A DNA stretch of 20,621 bases from JBGTBQ01 sp041749275 (lineage in GTDB: Bacteria > Acidobacteriota > Blastocatellia > Pyrinomonadales > Pyrinomonadaceae). The translations under genes and the position numbers were made by a program. Positions 7,618-15,273 of this stretch are shown here, piece after piece. A model generated the notes under the pieces. That model was given only the letters and a program-made list of their open reading frames with translations, ran no database searches and was not told the DNA's origin. The DNA lies in the NCBI GenBank assembly GCA_041749275.1, contig JBGTBQ010000047.1, positions 1 to 20,621 of the forward strand, read 5' to 3'. Within the stretch, counting starts at the first letter, position 1. Every line of letters starts with the position of its first letter.

Positions 7618-7991
7618 GCGATCATCAAAGCTCGGCTTTTAAACCCGCGCCGGTCAAACCTCACATCACATTCGACGCGCTCGAACGGATTGACATTCGT
7701 GTCGGCAGAATCGAACTCGTCGAGGATGTGGCCGGGTCGGAAAAGCTGGTCAAGCTCACGGTCAACTTCGGCGATCACCGGAGGACGATTCTCGTCGGGA
7801 TGAAACGCGAGCGCGCGAACCCGAAAGAGGTCGAAGGGCGGCAGGCGCTCTTCGTCGTCAACCTTGAGCCGAGGCGGATGGCGGGAGAGATTTCGGAAGG
7901 GATGCTGTTGGACATCGGGCACGCGGACGGTCTCAGGCCGGTGTTGGCGTCGCCCGAAGTGGACGTGCCGGACGGAGCGCGTGCGGGATGA
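7614..7991 (+). CDS. CsaA/EMAPII-type tRNA-binding domain protein
   Basis: This 125-residue protein consists almost entirely of the OB-fold tRNA-binding domain found in CsaA, YgjH, Arc1p/EMAPII and the C terminus of methionyl-tRNA synthetase. The stretch FDALERIDIRVGRI is the family's opening strand, and GRQALFVVNLEPRRMAGEIS followed by EGMLLD is its typical C-terminal block. The domain would bind the elbow or anticodon region of tRNA; CsaA has also been described as a chaperone. The gene overlaps argC and argD by ATGA at both ends, so it is made as part of the arginine operon. There is no catalytic domain. Its role there is unknown. Confidence 0.88.
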   Translation: MSDHQSSAFKPAPVKPHITFDALERIDIRVGRIELVEDVAGSEKLVKLTVNFGDHRRTILVGMKRERANPKEVEGRQALFVVNLEPRRMAGEISEGMLLDIGHADGLRPVLASPEVDVPDGARAG

Positions 7992-9184
7992 AGACGGAAG
8001 CCACCATGTTTGAAGAGACGGCGGAGCGCGAGGAGCGCTTTCAGCTTGCGACGTACAAGAAATTCCCGTTCGCGGTCGAACGCGGGGAGGGCGTGTGGGT
8101 TTGGACGAGCGAGGGCGAGAAGTATCTCGACTTGTATGGCGGGCACGCGGTCTGCGCGACCGGCCACTCGCACCCGCGCGTCGTTGAAGCGATCAAGTCG
8201 CAGGCGGAGAGCCTGTTGTTCTACTCGAACGTCGTCTACTCCGGCGTGCGCGCGCGCGCGGCGGAGAAACTCGTGGGCTGCGCGCCCGAAGGAATCACGA
8301 AAGCCTTCTTCTGCAACTCCGGCACGGAGGCGAACGAGAACGCGATGCGGATGGCGCGCATGAAGACGGGGCGCGAGAACATCATCACCTTTACGGGCGG
8401 CTTCCACGGGCGCACGGCGGACTCGATCAGCGCGACGTTTCTGGGGAAGTACCGCGCGTTGGGGCGACCGAACGTGCCGGGCCACCTGTGCGCGGAGTTC
8501 GGCTTGATCGAGTCGGTCGCGGCGCTGGCGGACGAGAGGGTCGCGGCGGTGATGCTGGAACCGATTCAGTCAATGGCGGGCGTGACGTTGGCCGCGCCGG
8601 AGTTTTACGCTGCGCTGCGGCGTCTGTGCGATGAGCGCGGGATGCTTTTGATTTATGACGAGGTGCAGACGGGCGTCGGGCGCACGGGGGAATGGTTCTT
8701 CGCGGGGAGCGAGGCGGGCGCGGGGGTCGTGCCCGACATCATCACGCTGGCGAAAGCTTTGGGGAGCGGCGTGCCGGTCGGCGCGTGTTTGACGACTGAA
8801 CGGGTCGCCGCCGCGATTAAAGAGAACGACCTCGGAACGACTTTCGGAGGAGGGATGCTGGCGATGGCGGCTGTCGAAGCGACGCTCGGCGCGATTGTAG
8901 AGGACGGGATGCTTGAGAACGCGCGGGCGGTGGAGAAGTACCTGCGCGAGAATTTATCGGGCGTCCCGAAAATCGCGGGCTTGCGTGGCCGCGGCCTCCT
9001 GCTTGGCATTGAGTTCGTCGAATCAATCGCCGGAGAGGTGCAGCGTGCGTTATTGAAAAAACGCATCATCACCGGCACGTCGAGCGACGCGCGTGTGTTG
9101 CGTCTGTTGCCGCCGCTCTGTTTGCGAGTGGATGAAGCGGAGTTGTTCGTCGAAGCCTTGCGAGAGGTCTTAGTCGCAGAATGA
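7988..9184 (+). CDS. argD: Acetylornithine-type aminotransferase (class III, PLP)
   Basis: ArgD transaminates N-acylglutamate semialdehyde to N-acylornithine using glutamate and PLP. The 398-residue protein shows the class III aminotransferase landmarks LDLYGGHAVCATGHSHPRV, FFCNSGTEANENAMRMAR, TGGFHGRT, the PLP-pyridine Asp in LIYDEVQTGVGRTG, and the Schiff-base Lys256 in TLAKALGSGVPVGA. The start ATG 7988 overlaps the previous stop; a second ATG at 8006 preceded by GGAAG is also possible. The stop overlaps the argF' ATG (9181-9184). Substrate could be N-acetyl or N-succinyl; sequence alone does not decide. Confidence 0.95.
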   Translation: MKTEATMFEETAEREERFQLATYKKFPFAVERGEGVWVWTSEGEKYLDLYGGHAVCATGHSHPRVVEAIKSQAESLLFYSNVVYSGVRARAAEKLVGCAPEGITKAFFCNSGTEANENAMRMARMKTGRENIITFTGGFHGRTADSISATFLGKYRALGRPNVPGHLCAEFGLIESVAALADERVAAVMLEPIQSMAGVTLAAPEFYAALRRLCDERGMLLIYDEVQTGVGRTGEWFFAGSEAGAGVVPDIITLAKALGSGVPVGACLTTERVAAAIKENDLGTTFGGGMLAMAAVEATLGAIVEDGMLENARAVEKYLRENLSGVPKIAGLRGRGLLLGIEFVESIAGEVQRALLKKRIITGTSSDARVLRLLPPLCLRVDEAELFVEALREVLVAE

Positions 9185-10182
9185 CGAAGCACTTTTTGAC
9201 GACGGCCGACTACACGCGCGAAGAGCTTGAAGGCTTGCTCGACGCGGCGGCGAGTTTTAAGCGCGGCGACGACGCATCGAAACCTCTCGCGGGCCGTTCG
9301 GTGGCGCTCGTCTTCTTCAACCCCAGTTTGCGGACGCGCGCCTCGATGCAGGTCGGCGTGTACGAGTTGGGCGGGAACGCGGTCGTGCTGGAGCCGGGCG
9401 GGACGAGTTGGACGCTGGAGCACCGCGAAGGCGTCGTGATGGACGGCGACAAGACCGAGCATGTCGCGGAGTTCGTGCGCGTGCTCGCGCGTTACGCTTC
9501 GATGATCGGCGTGCGGACGTTCGCGGCGCTGAAGGACTGGGAGGAGGAACGGCTCGACCCGGTGCTCGCGGCGTTTGCGAAGTATTCCGAGGTTCCAATC
9601 GTCAACCTCGAATCGGCGATGCATCACCCCTGTCAGGCGATGGCCGACATGTTGACGGTGCGCGAGAAGTTGGGCGAGGGGCCGAAGCGCGTCACGTTGA
9701 CATGGGCGTGGCACCCGAAGCCGCTGCCGATGGCCGTGCCGAACAGTTTCGCGCTGGCCGCCGCGCAGATGGGGCACGAACTGACCATCGCGCACCCGCC
9801 CGGCTACGAACTCGACGAGGAGTTGATTCAGGACATCAACCTGCACGCGTTCGACGCGGGCGCGAAGGTGACAGTGACGAACGACATCGAAGAGGCTTTC
9901 GACGGAGCCGAGGTCGTCTACGCGAAGAGCTGGGGCGGGCGTATGTTCTACGGCAACGCGGCGGAAGACATCGAGGAACGCGCGCAGTATCGCGCGAACT
10001 GGATCGTTGACGCCGCGAAGATGCGTCGCACCGAGAGCGGCATCTTCATGCACTGCCTCCCCGTCCGCCGCAACTGCATCGTCACCGACGAAGTGATTGA
10101 TTCCACCGCATCGGTCGTCATTGACGAGGCGGAGAATCGTTTGCACGTGCAGAAGGCGATCATGACAAAACTTTTGGGGTAA
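9181..10182 (+). CDS. argF': N-acyl-L-ornithine carbamoyltransferase (AOTCase/SOTCase family)
   Basis: This is not an ordinary ornithine carbamoyltransferase. The carbamoyl-phosphate motif SLRTR (49-53) is present, but WTLEHREGVVMDGD, TWAWHPKPLPMAVPNSF, VVYAKSWGG, MHCLPVRRN and DEAENRLHVQKAI are those of the N-acetylornithine (Xanthomonas) and N-succinylornithine (Bacteroides) transcarbamylases. The product would be N-acyl-citrulline, which a deacylase outside this window must hydrolyse before ArgG. Recalled numbering of the Xanthomonas enzyme matches directly (Trp77 in both). At position 92, Glu in the acetyl enzyme and Pro at the equivalent place in the succinyl enzyme, this protein has Thr. 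The Lys302 region reads NCIVTD, like the succinyl type. Acyl specificity is therefore open. Length is 333 residues, normal for the family. Confidence 0.9.
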   Translation: MTKHFLTTADYTREELEGLLDAAASFKRGDDASKPLAGRSVALVFFNPSLRTRASMQVGVYELGGNAVVLEPGGTSWTLEHREGVVMDGDKTEHVAEFVRVLARYASMIGVRTFAALKDWEEERLDPVLAAFAKYSEVPIVNLESAMHHPCQAMADMLTVREKLGEGPKRVTLTWAWHPKPLPMAVPNSFALAAAQMGHELTIAHPPGYELDEELIQDINLHAFDAGAKVTVTNDIEEAFDGAEVVYAKSWGGRMFYGNAAEDIEERAQYRANWIVDAAKMRRTESGIFMHCLPVRRNCIVTDEVIDSTASVVIDEAENRLHVQKAIMTKLLG

Positions 10183-10237
10183 CAGCCGGATGGGAAAGAC
10201 ACAATCCGCTCCGTCTGTGACCGCTTCTTTTTTCGCC

Positions 10238-10244
10238 GGAGGTG
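10238..10244 (+). promoter_or_regulatory. Shine-Dalgarno deciding the argB start
   Basis: GGAGGTG, five bases before the ATG at 10250. It supports that start over an in-frame ATG at 10190 that would add 20 residues. Confidence 0.8.
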
Positions 10245-10249
10245 AAAGT

Positions 10250-11137
10250 ATGAGCAAGCAGCGACTTGATCTATTGCGCGAGGCTTTGCCGTACATCCAG
10301 CGGTTCAAGGGCAAGACCTTCGTCGTGAAGCTTTCGGGGAAGGTGACGGAGGAGCCGGAGAATCTGGCGTCACTGGCCGAGGAACTGGCACTGCTGCATC
10401 AGGTGGGCATCCGCGTGTGCGTCGTGCATGGGGGCGGGAAGCAGTTGACGGCACTGGCCGAGCAGATGGGTGTCGCGCAGAAGATCATCAACGGGCGGCG
10501 CGTGACGGACGATGCGACGCTCGACATGGCGAAGATGATCTTCGCCGGGAAGATCAACACGGACATCCTCGCCGCGCTCAGGGTGCGCGGGATTCACGCC
10601 GTCGGCCTGTCGGGCGTGGACGGAAATATCGTGCAGGCCAAGCGCAGGCCCCCGAAGGATATTCTGAACCGGGAGACGGGCATCAGCGAGCAGGTGGACT
10701 TCGGCCACGTGGGCGACGTGTTGGAGATTGACGACCGGCTGCTGCGCGTCCTACTGGATCACAACTACCTGCCGGTCGTCTCGTCGCTCGGCGCCGACGC
10801 CGAAGGAAGCGTCTTCAACATCAACGCCGACACCATCGCCGCCGAAATCGCCGTCAGGCTGGAGGCGGAGAAGCTCATCATGCTCTCGGACGTGGATGGC
10901 ATCTACCTCCGGCCCGGCGAGCAAGCGACGAAACTTTCAAGGTTGACGGCGGCGGAGGTGACGGCGCTCGTCGCGGACGGCGTGGCGACCGGCGGCATGA
11001 TCCCCAAATTGCAGAACATCACCGAAATCCTCCGCCGCGGCGTCCGCAGCGCGCACATCATCAAGGGAAGTTTGCGGAACGCGCTGCTCTCCGAAGTCTT
11101 CACCGACGAAGGGACGGGGACGATGATCGTGGCGTGA
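10250..11137 (+). CDS. argB: N-acylglutamate kinase (ArgB family)
   Basis: ArgB phosphorylates N-acylglutamate with ATP, the second step of the pathway. The 295-residue amino acid kinase begins with a helix LREALPYIQRFKGKTFVVKL, resembling the N-terminal helix of arginine-inhibited acetylglutamate kinases, so feedback inhibition by arginine is plausible. It then has HGGGKQLT, NGRRVTD, GLSGVDGN, VDFGHVGDV, NINADTIAAEIA and GGMIPKL. Two spots differ from the common type: KLSG where KxGG is usual, and GGGKQL where GGGPEI is usual. NGRRVTD, VDFGHVGDV and the KRPP region resemble, from memory, the Bacteroides kinase that uses N-succinylglutamate. It is separated from argF' by 67 bases and ends the operon. 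Confidence 0.93.
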   Translation: MSKQRLDLLREALPYIQRFKGKTFVVKLSGKVTEEPENLASLAEELALLHQVGIRVCVVHGGGKQLTALAEQMGVAQKIINGRRVTDDATLDMAKMIFAGKINTDILAALRVRGIHAVGLSGVDGNIVQAKRRPPKDILNRETGISEQVDFGHVGDVLEIDDRLLRVLLDHNYLPVVSSLGADAEGSVFNINADTIAAEIAVRLEAEKLIMLSDVDGIYLRPGEQATKLSRLTAAEVTALVADGVATGGMIPKLQNITEILRRGVRSAHIIKGSLRNALLSEVFTDEGTGTMIVA

Positions 11138-11143
11138 AGCAGA

Positions 11144-11225
11144 CAGCAGGCAGCGGGCAGCAGGCAGCGGGCGGATAGCAGAAGGCAGCCGTTAACGTCA
11201 TCGCGTCGCGGCTGCCTTCTGCTAT
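11144..11225. repeat. 14-bp tandem duplication and 17-bp palindrome after argB
   Basis: CAGCAGGCAGCGGG occurs twice in tandem (11144-11171). Bases 11175-11191 (ATAGCAGAAGGCAGCCG) are the exact reverse complement of 11209-11225, with a 17-base loop. The stem lies just after the last arginine gene and before tilS and could end the operon transcript, but no T-tract follows. It may instead be another of the window's dispersed palindromes. Confidence 0.8.
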
Positions 11226-11296
11226 GCGTTCGGCACTTGCTTTAACTCTTCGGGGGTCGGTGGTGCGCGGCGGGTTGCAGCGTGCGCGCCGGCGGA

Positions 11297-12433
11297 ATGA
11301 TAGTAGTGCGGTGCGCGCGAATATCAACGGCGGCACTATCATCCGTGAGACGACGGCAGAGCGAGAGTAGAGAACGACCGAACAATTTCGCCCGGCGGTT
11401 GCTGGCGGAATGGCGGCGGCGCGCGTGGCCGTCGGCGGGCGAGAGAGTCGTGGTCGCCGTCTCGGGCGGGGCGGATTCGACGGCGTTGCTGCTGGCGTTG
11501 GATGAGCTGCTCAAATCCGGGCGGCTCGAACTGTGTTTGACGGTCGCGCATCTGGATCACGGACTGCGGGGCGAGCGGGGCGCGGAGGATGCGCGCTGGG
11601 TGGCGGAGTTGGCCGGGCGACTCGGTTATGAAACGGTCATCGCGCGTGCTTCGGTCGGAGAGCGTGCGAGGCTGCGTCGGGACAATCTTGAGCAGGCGGC
11701 GCGGCGTGCGCGTTACGAGTTTCTGTCGGAGGCGGCGCGCGAAGCGGAGGCGCGGGCGGTGCTCGCCGCGCACACGCTCGACGATCAGGCGGAGACCGTG
11801 TTGCTGCGTCTGCTGCGCGGGAGCGGTGCGGAGGGCTTGGGCGGCATCAGGCCGGAGCGCCGGCTTGAAGAGGCGTCGGATGTTTCGCTATTGCGCCCGC
11901 TCGTGAGTTGGGCGCGGCGCGCGGAGACGGAAGAGTATTGCCGCGAGCATGGCGTCGAGTTCCGTTCGGACGCGATGAACGAAGACGAACGGTTCGCGCG
12001 CGTGCGCGTGCGGCGACGCCTCTTGCCGCTGCTCGAAACCTTCAACCCGCGTGCGGCGGAGGCGCTTGCACGCGCGGCGGAACTGCTCCGCGAGGATGCG
12101 GCGGCGCTCGAAGTGTTTGCCGCGCGGCTGCTCGAAGAAGCGTCGGACGACGGGCCGGAGGGGGATGTCGAGAGAGCGGCTGATTGTGGACGCGATGTGA
12201 AGCCTTTGCGTGTCGAAGTTCTCGCGGCGGCCCCGGCGGCACTGAGGCGACGCGCGTTGCGTTTGTGGGTCGCGCGTGGCCGGGGCGATCTCAGGCGGGT
12301 GGAGTTGGCGCATATTCTCGCGGTCGAAAAACTGCTGGTGGGCACGCGCGGCGGGCGCGTCGCGGAGTTGCCGGGCGGCTCGCTCGTCGAGCGACGGCGG
12401 GGCCGGCTCCTCTTCCGCGGAGAAAAGGGTTGA
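11297..12433 (+). CDS. tilS: tRNA(Ile)-lysidine synthetase
   Basis: TilS attaches lysine to C34 of the tRNA(Ile) with CAU anticodon, converting its decoding from AUG to AUA. The PP-loop SGGADS is at residues 56-61, followed by TVAHLDHGLRG, a NLEQAARRARYEFL region and AAHTLDDQAETVLLRLLRG, all diagnostic. A less conserved C-terminal part ends with VAELPGGSLVERRRGRLLF. At about 378 residues it is shorter than the E. coli enzyme and seems to lack most of the last domain. The start is uncertain: ATG 11297 is used, but GTG 11282 and GTG 11345 are in frame and the 11345 start would match the usual short leader before the PP-loop better. It is the first gene of the tilS-hpt-ftsH group. Confidence 0.92.
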   Translation: MIVVRCARISTAALSSVRRRQSESRERPNNFARRLLAEWRRRAWPSAGERVVVAVSGGADSTALLLALDELLKSGRLELCLTVAHLDHGLRGERGAEDARWVAELAGRLGYETVIARASVGERARLRRDNLEQAARRARYEFLSEAAREAEARAVLAAHTLDDQAETVLLRLLRGSGAEGLGGIRPERRLEEASDVSLLRPLVSWARRAETEEYCREHGVEFRSDAMNEDERFARVRVRRRLLPLLETFNPRAAEALARAAELLREDAAALEVFAARLLEEASDDGPEGDVERAADCGRDVKPLRVEVLAAAPAALRRRALRLWVARGRGDLRRVELAHILAVEKLLVGTRGGRVAELPGGSLVERRRGRLLFRGEKG

Positions 12434-12496
12434 AAAAAGTCCCACCCGAACCTTACAATCGAGATCGAGCTTGACCGCTGGTTTCGACCGGCGGTC
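12430..12496 (+). promoter_or_regulatory. Candidate hpt promoter and leader hairpin
   Basis: TTGAAA (12430-12435) overlaps the tilS stop and is followed after 18 bases by TACAAT (12454-12459); each matches the sigma-70 consensus at five of six positions. Transcription would start near 12466. Just downstream, 12473-12481 and 12488-12496 form a 9-bp stem with one G-T pair and a 6-base loop. No T-tract follows, so the stem is a leader structure or weak pause site. Confidence 0.5.
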
Positions 12497-12539
12497 TTCG
12501 TGTTAAGGCGCAAGGGCCAGAGGGCCGGGGCGAAACGCG

Positions 12540-13052
12540 ATGAATGAACGACCCGTAGAGATACATGGCCCGGCGGAGATCAACGCGCGCGTCCGGGCGC
12601 TCGCCTCGGAGATCACCGCCGCGCGGCTCGACAAGGAACTTACTTTCCTCGGAGTCCTCGAAGACAGCTTCGTCTTTCTCGCCGACCTTTTGCGTTCGGT
12701 CGAAGTTCCGCTCCGAACATCCTTCCTGCGTTACGATCACCGTCGGCTGGGCGGCGTACAGGATTTGTCTTTCACAACGCCGGTTGATATCAGCGGGCGC
12801 GACGTGGTTCTGGTCGAAGGCGTCCTCGACACCGGCGTGACGCAGGAATACATCATCAAGCAGTTGGAATCGCGCGGGGCGGGGCGCGTGCGTCTGTGCG
12901 TGCTGGTGGACAAGCCCGACAGCCGGCGGACGACCGTCGCGCCGGACTGGCGCGCGTTCGAGATGCACGAGGATTACGTGGTCGGTTACGGGCTGGGGTT
13001 TCAGGAGCGTTGGCGCGAGCTGCCGTACCTGGCAAAACTTGAGCGGGGGTGA
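12540..13052 (+). CDS. hpt: Hypoxanthine phosphoribosyltransferase-like protein with altered motifs
   Basis: The 170-residue protein aligns along its length with hypoxanthine-guanine phosphoribosyltransferases, which convert purine bases and PRPP to IMP/GMP. The position between tilS and ftsH also matches the classic gene order. Several conserved sites differ. LKG/LRG in the pyrophosphate loop is LED (40-42). The flexible-loop Ser-Tyr is missing (the region reads FLRYDHRRLGG). The PRPP motif VEDxxDTG is VEGVLDTG (92-99), and the metal-contact Asp in YGLDY is Gly153 in YGLGF. DTG and VVGYGL remain, so the fold is clear but normal catalysis is doubtful. It may be a divergent transferase or a regulatory relative. 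HprT has been reported to act with TilS in controlling ftsH in Bacillus and Listeria. Confidence 0.8.
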   Translation: MNERPVEIHGPAEINARVRALASEITAARLDKELTFLGVLEDSFVFLADLLRSVEVPLRTSFLRYDHRRLGGVQDLSFTTPVDISGRDVVLVEGVLDTGVTQEYIIKQLESRGAGRVRLCVLVDKPDSRRTTVAPDWRAFEMHEDYVVGYGLGFQERWRELPYLAKLERG

Positions 13053-13253
13053 ATCCGTAACAAAGGCTCGACAATTTCAACACGCTCTTTGCACGGGCTG
13101 AAAAGCACAACGCCAAGTGGCCGTAAAGCATCCAAAAATGCGTGGTCGCCGTATAAAATTTATCGTTCGCTCAAGGGGAAACGGCGGTCGGAGGATGGCG
13201 GGAGAGCTTTCGGAGAGCGACAAAAGGCGCCGTGATGGGTTATCATCGGCGTC

Positions 13254-13258
13254 GGAGG
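13254..13258 (+). promoter_or_regulatory. Shine-Dalgarno supporting a TTG start for ftsH
   Basis: GGAGG lies ten bases before the TTG at 13269. The next in-frame ATG would remove the first membrane helix, so TTG is the likely start. The remainder of the 216-base gap from hpt (13053-13253) shows no convincing promoter. Confidence 0.65.
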
Positions 13259-13268
13259 CGAGACGGAT

Positions 13269-15212
13269 TTGAGTTCCACAGCAAGACAATTAATTTTCTG
13301 GGTTCTGATTCTGTTTGGCGCGGTGATGCTCTATCACTTCGTCGTCAACAAACCGGGCCGCGACGCGACGCAGTTGTCTTACGGCGAACTGTTCGCCAAA
13401 ATGCGCGCCGGCCAAATCGAGAAGATGACGATCAAGCAGAATGAAGTCGTCTCGGTGCCGAAGGACAACAAGGCCACGACATTCCGCACGCCCATCGAAG
13501 GCGACAAGATCAAGGGCGATTTGATGTCGCTCGCCGTCGAGAAGGGCGCGGACGGCGCGCCGCTCGTGAAGGAGGCGCAGATCGAGCCGGCGTCGGGCGG
13601 CACGATCTGGTCCATCCTTGTCTGGTACGGGCCGTTCCTCCTGCTTATCGGCTTCTGGATTTTCATGCTTCGGCAGATGCAGTCGGGCGGCAACAAGGCG
13701 CTCTCGTTCGGCAAGTCGCGCGCGAAGCTCTTGAATAACCAGCAGAAGCGCGTCACGTTCAAGGACGTGGCCGGCGTGGACGAGGCGAAGGAAGAGCTGC
13801 AAGAGATTATCGAATTTTTGAAGGAGCCGCAGAAGTTCCAGAAGCTCGGCGGGCGCATCCCGAAGGGCGTGCTGATGATGGGGCCGCCGGGCACGGGCAA
13901 GACTTTGCTCGCGCGCGCGGTTGCGGGTGAGGCGAACGTCCCGTTCTTCTCGATTTCGGGTTCCGACTTCGTGGAGATGTTCGTCGGCGTCGGCGCTTCG
14001 CGCGTGCGCGACCTGTTCGAGCAGGGCAAGAAGAACGCGCCGTGCATCATCTTCATTGACGAGATTGACGCGGTGGGCCGTCATCGCGGAGCGGGCTTGG
14101 GCGGCGGTCACGACGAGCGCGAGCAGACTTTGAATCAACTGCTCGTCGAGATGGACGGCTTCGAGTCGAACGACGGCGTGATCCTGATGGCCTCGACGAA
14201 CCGGCCCGACGTGCTCGACCCGGCGCTGCTGCGTCCCGGTCGCTTCGACCGTCGCGTCGTCGTCTCGCGTCCGGACGTGCGTGGCCGCGAGGGCATCCTC
14301 AAAGTTCACACGCGCAAGATTCCGCTCGGCGACGACGTGGACATCAGCATCGTGGCGCGCGGCACACCGGGTTTCACGGGCGCGGACTTGGCGAATCTCG
14401 TCAACGAGGCGGCGCTGAACGCGGCGCGCTATAACAAGAAGATCGTGATGATGACGGACTTCGAGTTGGCGAAAGATAAAGTGCTCATGGGCGCGGAGCG
14501 CAAGAGCATGGTCATCACCAACGAGGAGAAGCGCGTCACGGCTTATCACGAAGCGGGCCACACGCTCGTCGGGTTAAAGGTGCCGAACGCAGACCCCGTG
14601 CACAAGGTGACGATCATCCCGCGCGGGATGGCTTTGGGCGTCACGCAGCAGTTGCCAGAAGGCGACCGGCACAACTACTCGAAGGAGTACCTTGTGGGCC
14701 AGATCGCCATTCTGATGGGCGGGCGCATCGCCGAAGAGGTTTTCCTCGGCAACATCACGACGGGCGCGTCGAACGACATCGAGCGCGCGACGGAACTGGC
14801 CCGCGCGATGGTCTGCGAGTACGGCATGTCTGATCTCGGCCCGCTCACCTTCGGCAAGAAGGAGGAGCAGATTTTCCTCGGGCGCGAGATCGCGCAGCAC
14901 CGCGACTATTCGGAAGACACCGCGATCAAGATTGATCAGGAGGTCAAGAAGATCATCGGCGACCAGTACATGCGTGCGCGTGCGATCATCGAGGAGAACC
15001 GCGACACCATGGTACGTCTGTCGGAAACGCTCCTTGAGCGCGAGACGCTCGACGGCGTGCAGATTCGCCGCATCGTCGCGGGCCTCTCGCTCGACGACGA
15101 CGCGCCGGCGGCAAAGGACGACGGCGACCGCCCGCAGCTCAAAGAGCCGACGGCCAACCCGCTCAAGCCTATCCTGCCGCCGATTACCGGCAGCAACCCG
15201 GCGACGGCATAA
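13269..15212 (+). CDS. ftsH: ATP-dependent zinc metalloprotease FtsH
   Basis: FtsH is a hexameric inner-membrane AAA+ protease that degrades damaged membrane proteins and short-lived regulators. The 647-residue protein has the standard layout. A first transmembrane helix spans about residues 7-25, a ~85-residue periplasmic domain follows, and a second helix spans about 113-135. The AAA module has Walker A GPPGTGKT (205-212), pore motif region FVEMFVGVGASRVRD, Walker B FIDEID (262-267) and the second region of homology TNRPDVLDPALLRPGRFDR. The zinc protease domain has HEAGH (427-431) and the third zinc ligand Asp503 in TGASND. All catalytic residues are intact. The C-terminal tail is Pro/Asp-rich. 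The start is TTG with a good ribosome binding site. Confidence 0.98.
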   Translation: MSSTARQLIFWVLILFGAVMLYHFVVNKPGRDATQLSYGELFAKMRAGQIEKMTIKQNEVVSVPKDNKATTFRTPIEGDKIKGDLMSLAVEKGADGAPLVKEAQIEPASGGTIWSILVWYGPFLLLIGFWIFMLRQMQSGGNKALSFGKSRAKLLNNQQKRVTFKDVAGVDEAKEELQEIIEFLKEPQKFQKLGGRIPKGVLMMGPPGTGKTLLARAVAGEANVPFFSISGSDFVEMFVGVGASRVRDLFEQGKKNAPCIIFIDEIDAVGRHRGAGLGGGHDEREQTLNQLLVEMDGFESNDGVILMASTNRPDVLDPALLRPGRFDRRVVVSRPDVRGREGILKVHTRKIPLGDDVDISIVARGTPGFTGADLANLVNEAALNAARYNKKIVMMTDFELAKDKVLMGAERKSMVITNEEKRVTAYHEAGHTLVGLKVPNADPVHKVTIIPRGMALGVTQQLPEGDRHNYSKEYLVGQIAILMGGRIAEEVFLGNITTGASNDIERATELARAMVCEYGMSDLGPLTFGKKEEQIFLGREIAQHRDYSEDTAIKIDQEVKKIIGDQYMRARAIIEENRDTMVRLSETLLERETLDGVQIRRIVAGLSLDDDAPAAKDDGDRPQLKEPTANPLKPILPPITGSNPATA

Positions 15213-15239
15213 AGCCGGGGCACAAGGGAAAAGCGAAAG

Positions 15240-15273
15240 GGGAAGAGGGTTCACCTCTTCCCTTCTTCTTTTC
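15240..15273 (+). terminator. Intrinsic terminator after ftsH
   Basis: GGGAAGAGG (15240-15248) pairs perfectly with CCTCTTCCC (15254-15262) around a 5-base loop and is followed by a pyrimidine, T-rich run (15263-15273). It lies 27 bases after the ftsH stop and closes the tilS-hpt-ftsH group. Confidence 0.82.

Noticed and set aside
9181..10182. Ordinary ornithine carbamoyltransferase (argF)
   Set aside because: The motifs around residues 77-94, the HPKPLPMAVPNS block and LPVRRN are specific to the N-acyl-ornithine branch, not to anabolic OTCase.
8653..10314. 553-codon open frame on the minus strand across argD and argF'
   Set aside because: It is a shadow of GC-rich coding DNA. Two genes with strong family motifs occupy the plus strand and the antisense translation shows no recognisable domain.
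13138..13272. 44-codon frame ending in a TTGA overlap with the ftsH start
   Set aside because: The overlap is neat and a leader peptide is conceivable, but there is no ribosome binding site and the Arg-rich composition looks like translated non-coding DNA.
13290..14561. 423-codon open frame antisense to ftsH
   Set aside because: FtsH motifs are unmistakable on the plus strand. The antisense product is Arg/His-rich and low complexity, typical of a frame shadow.
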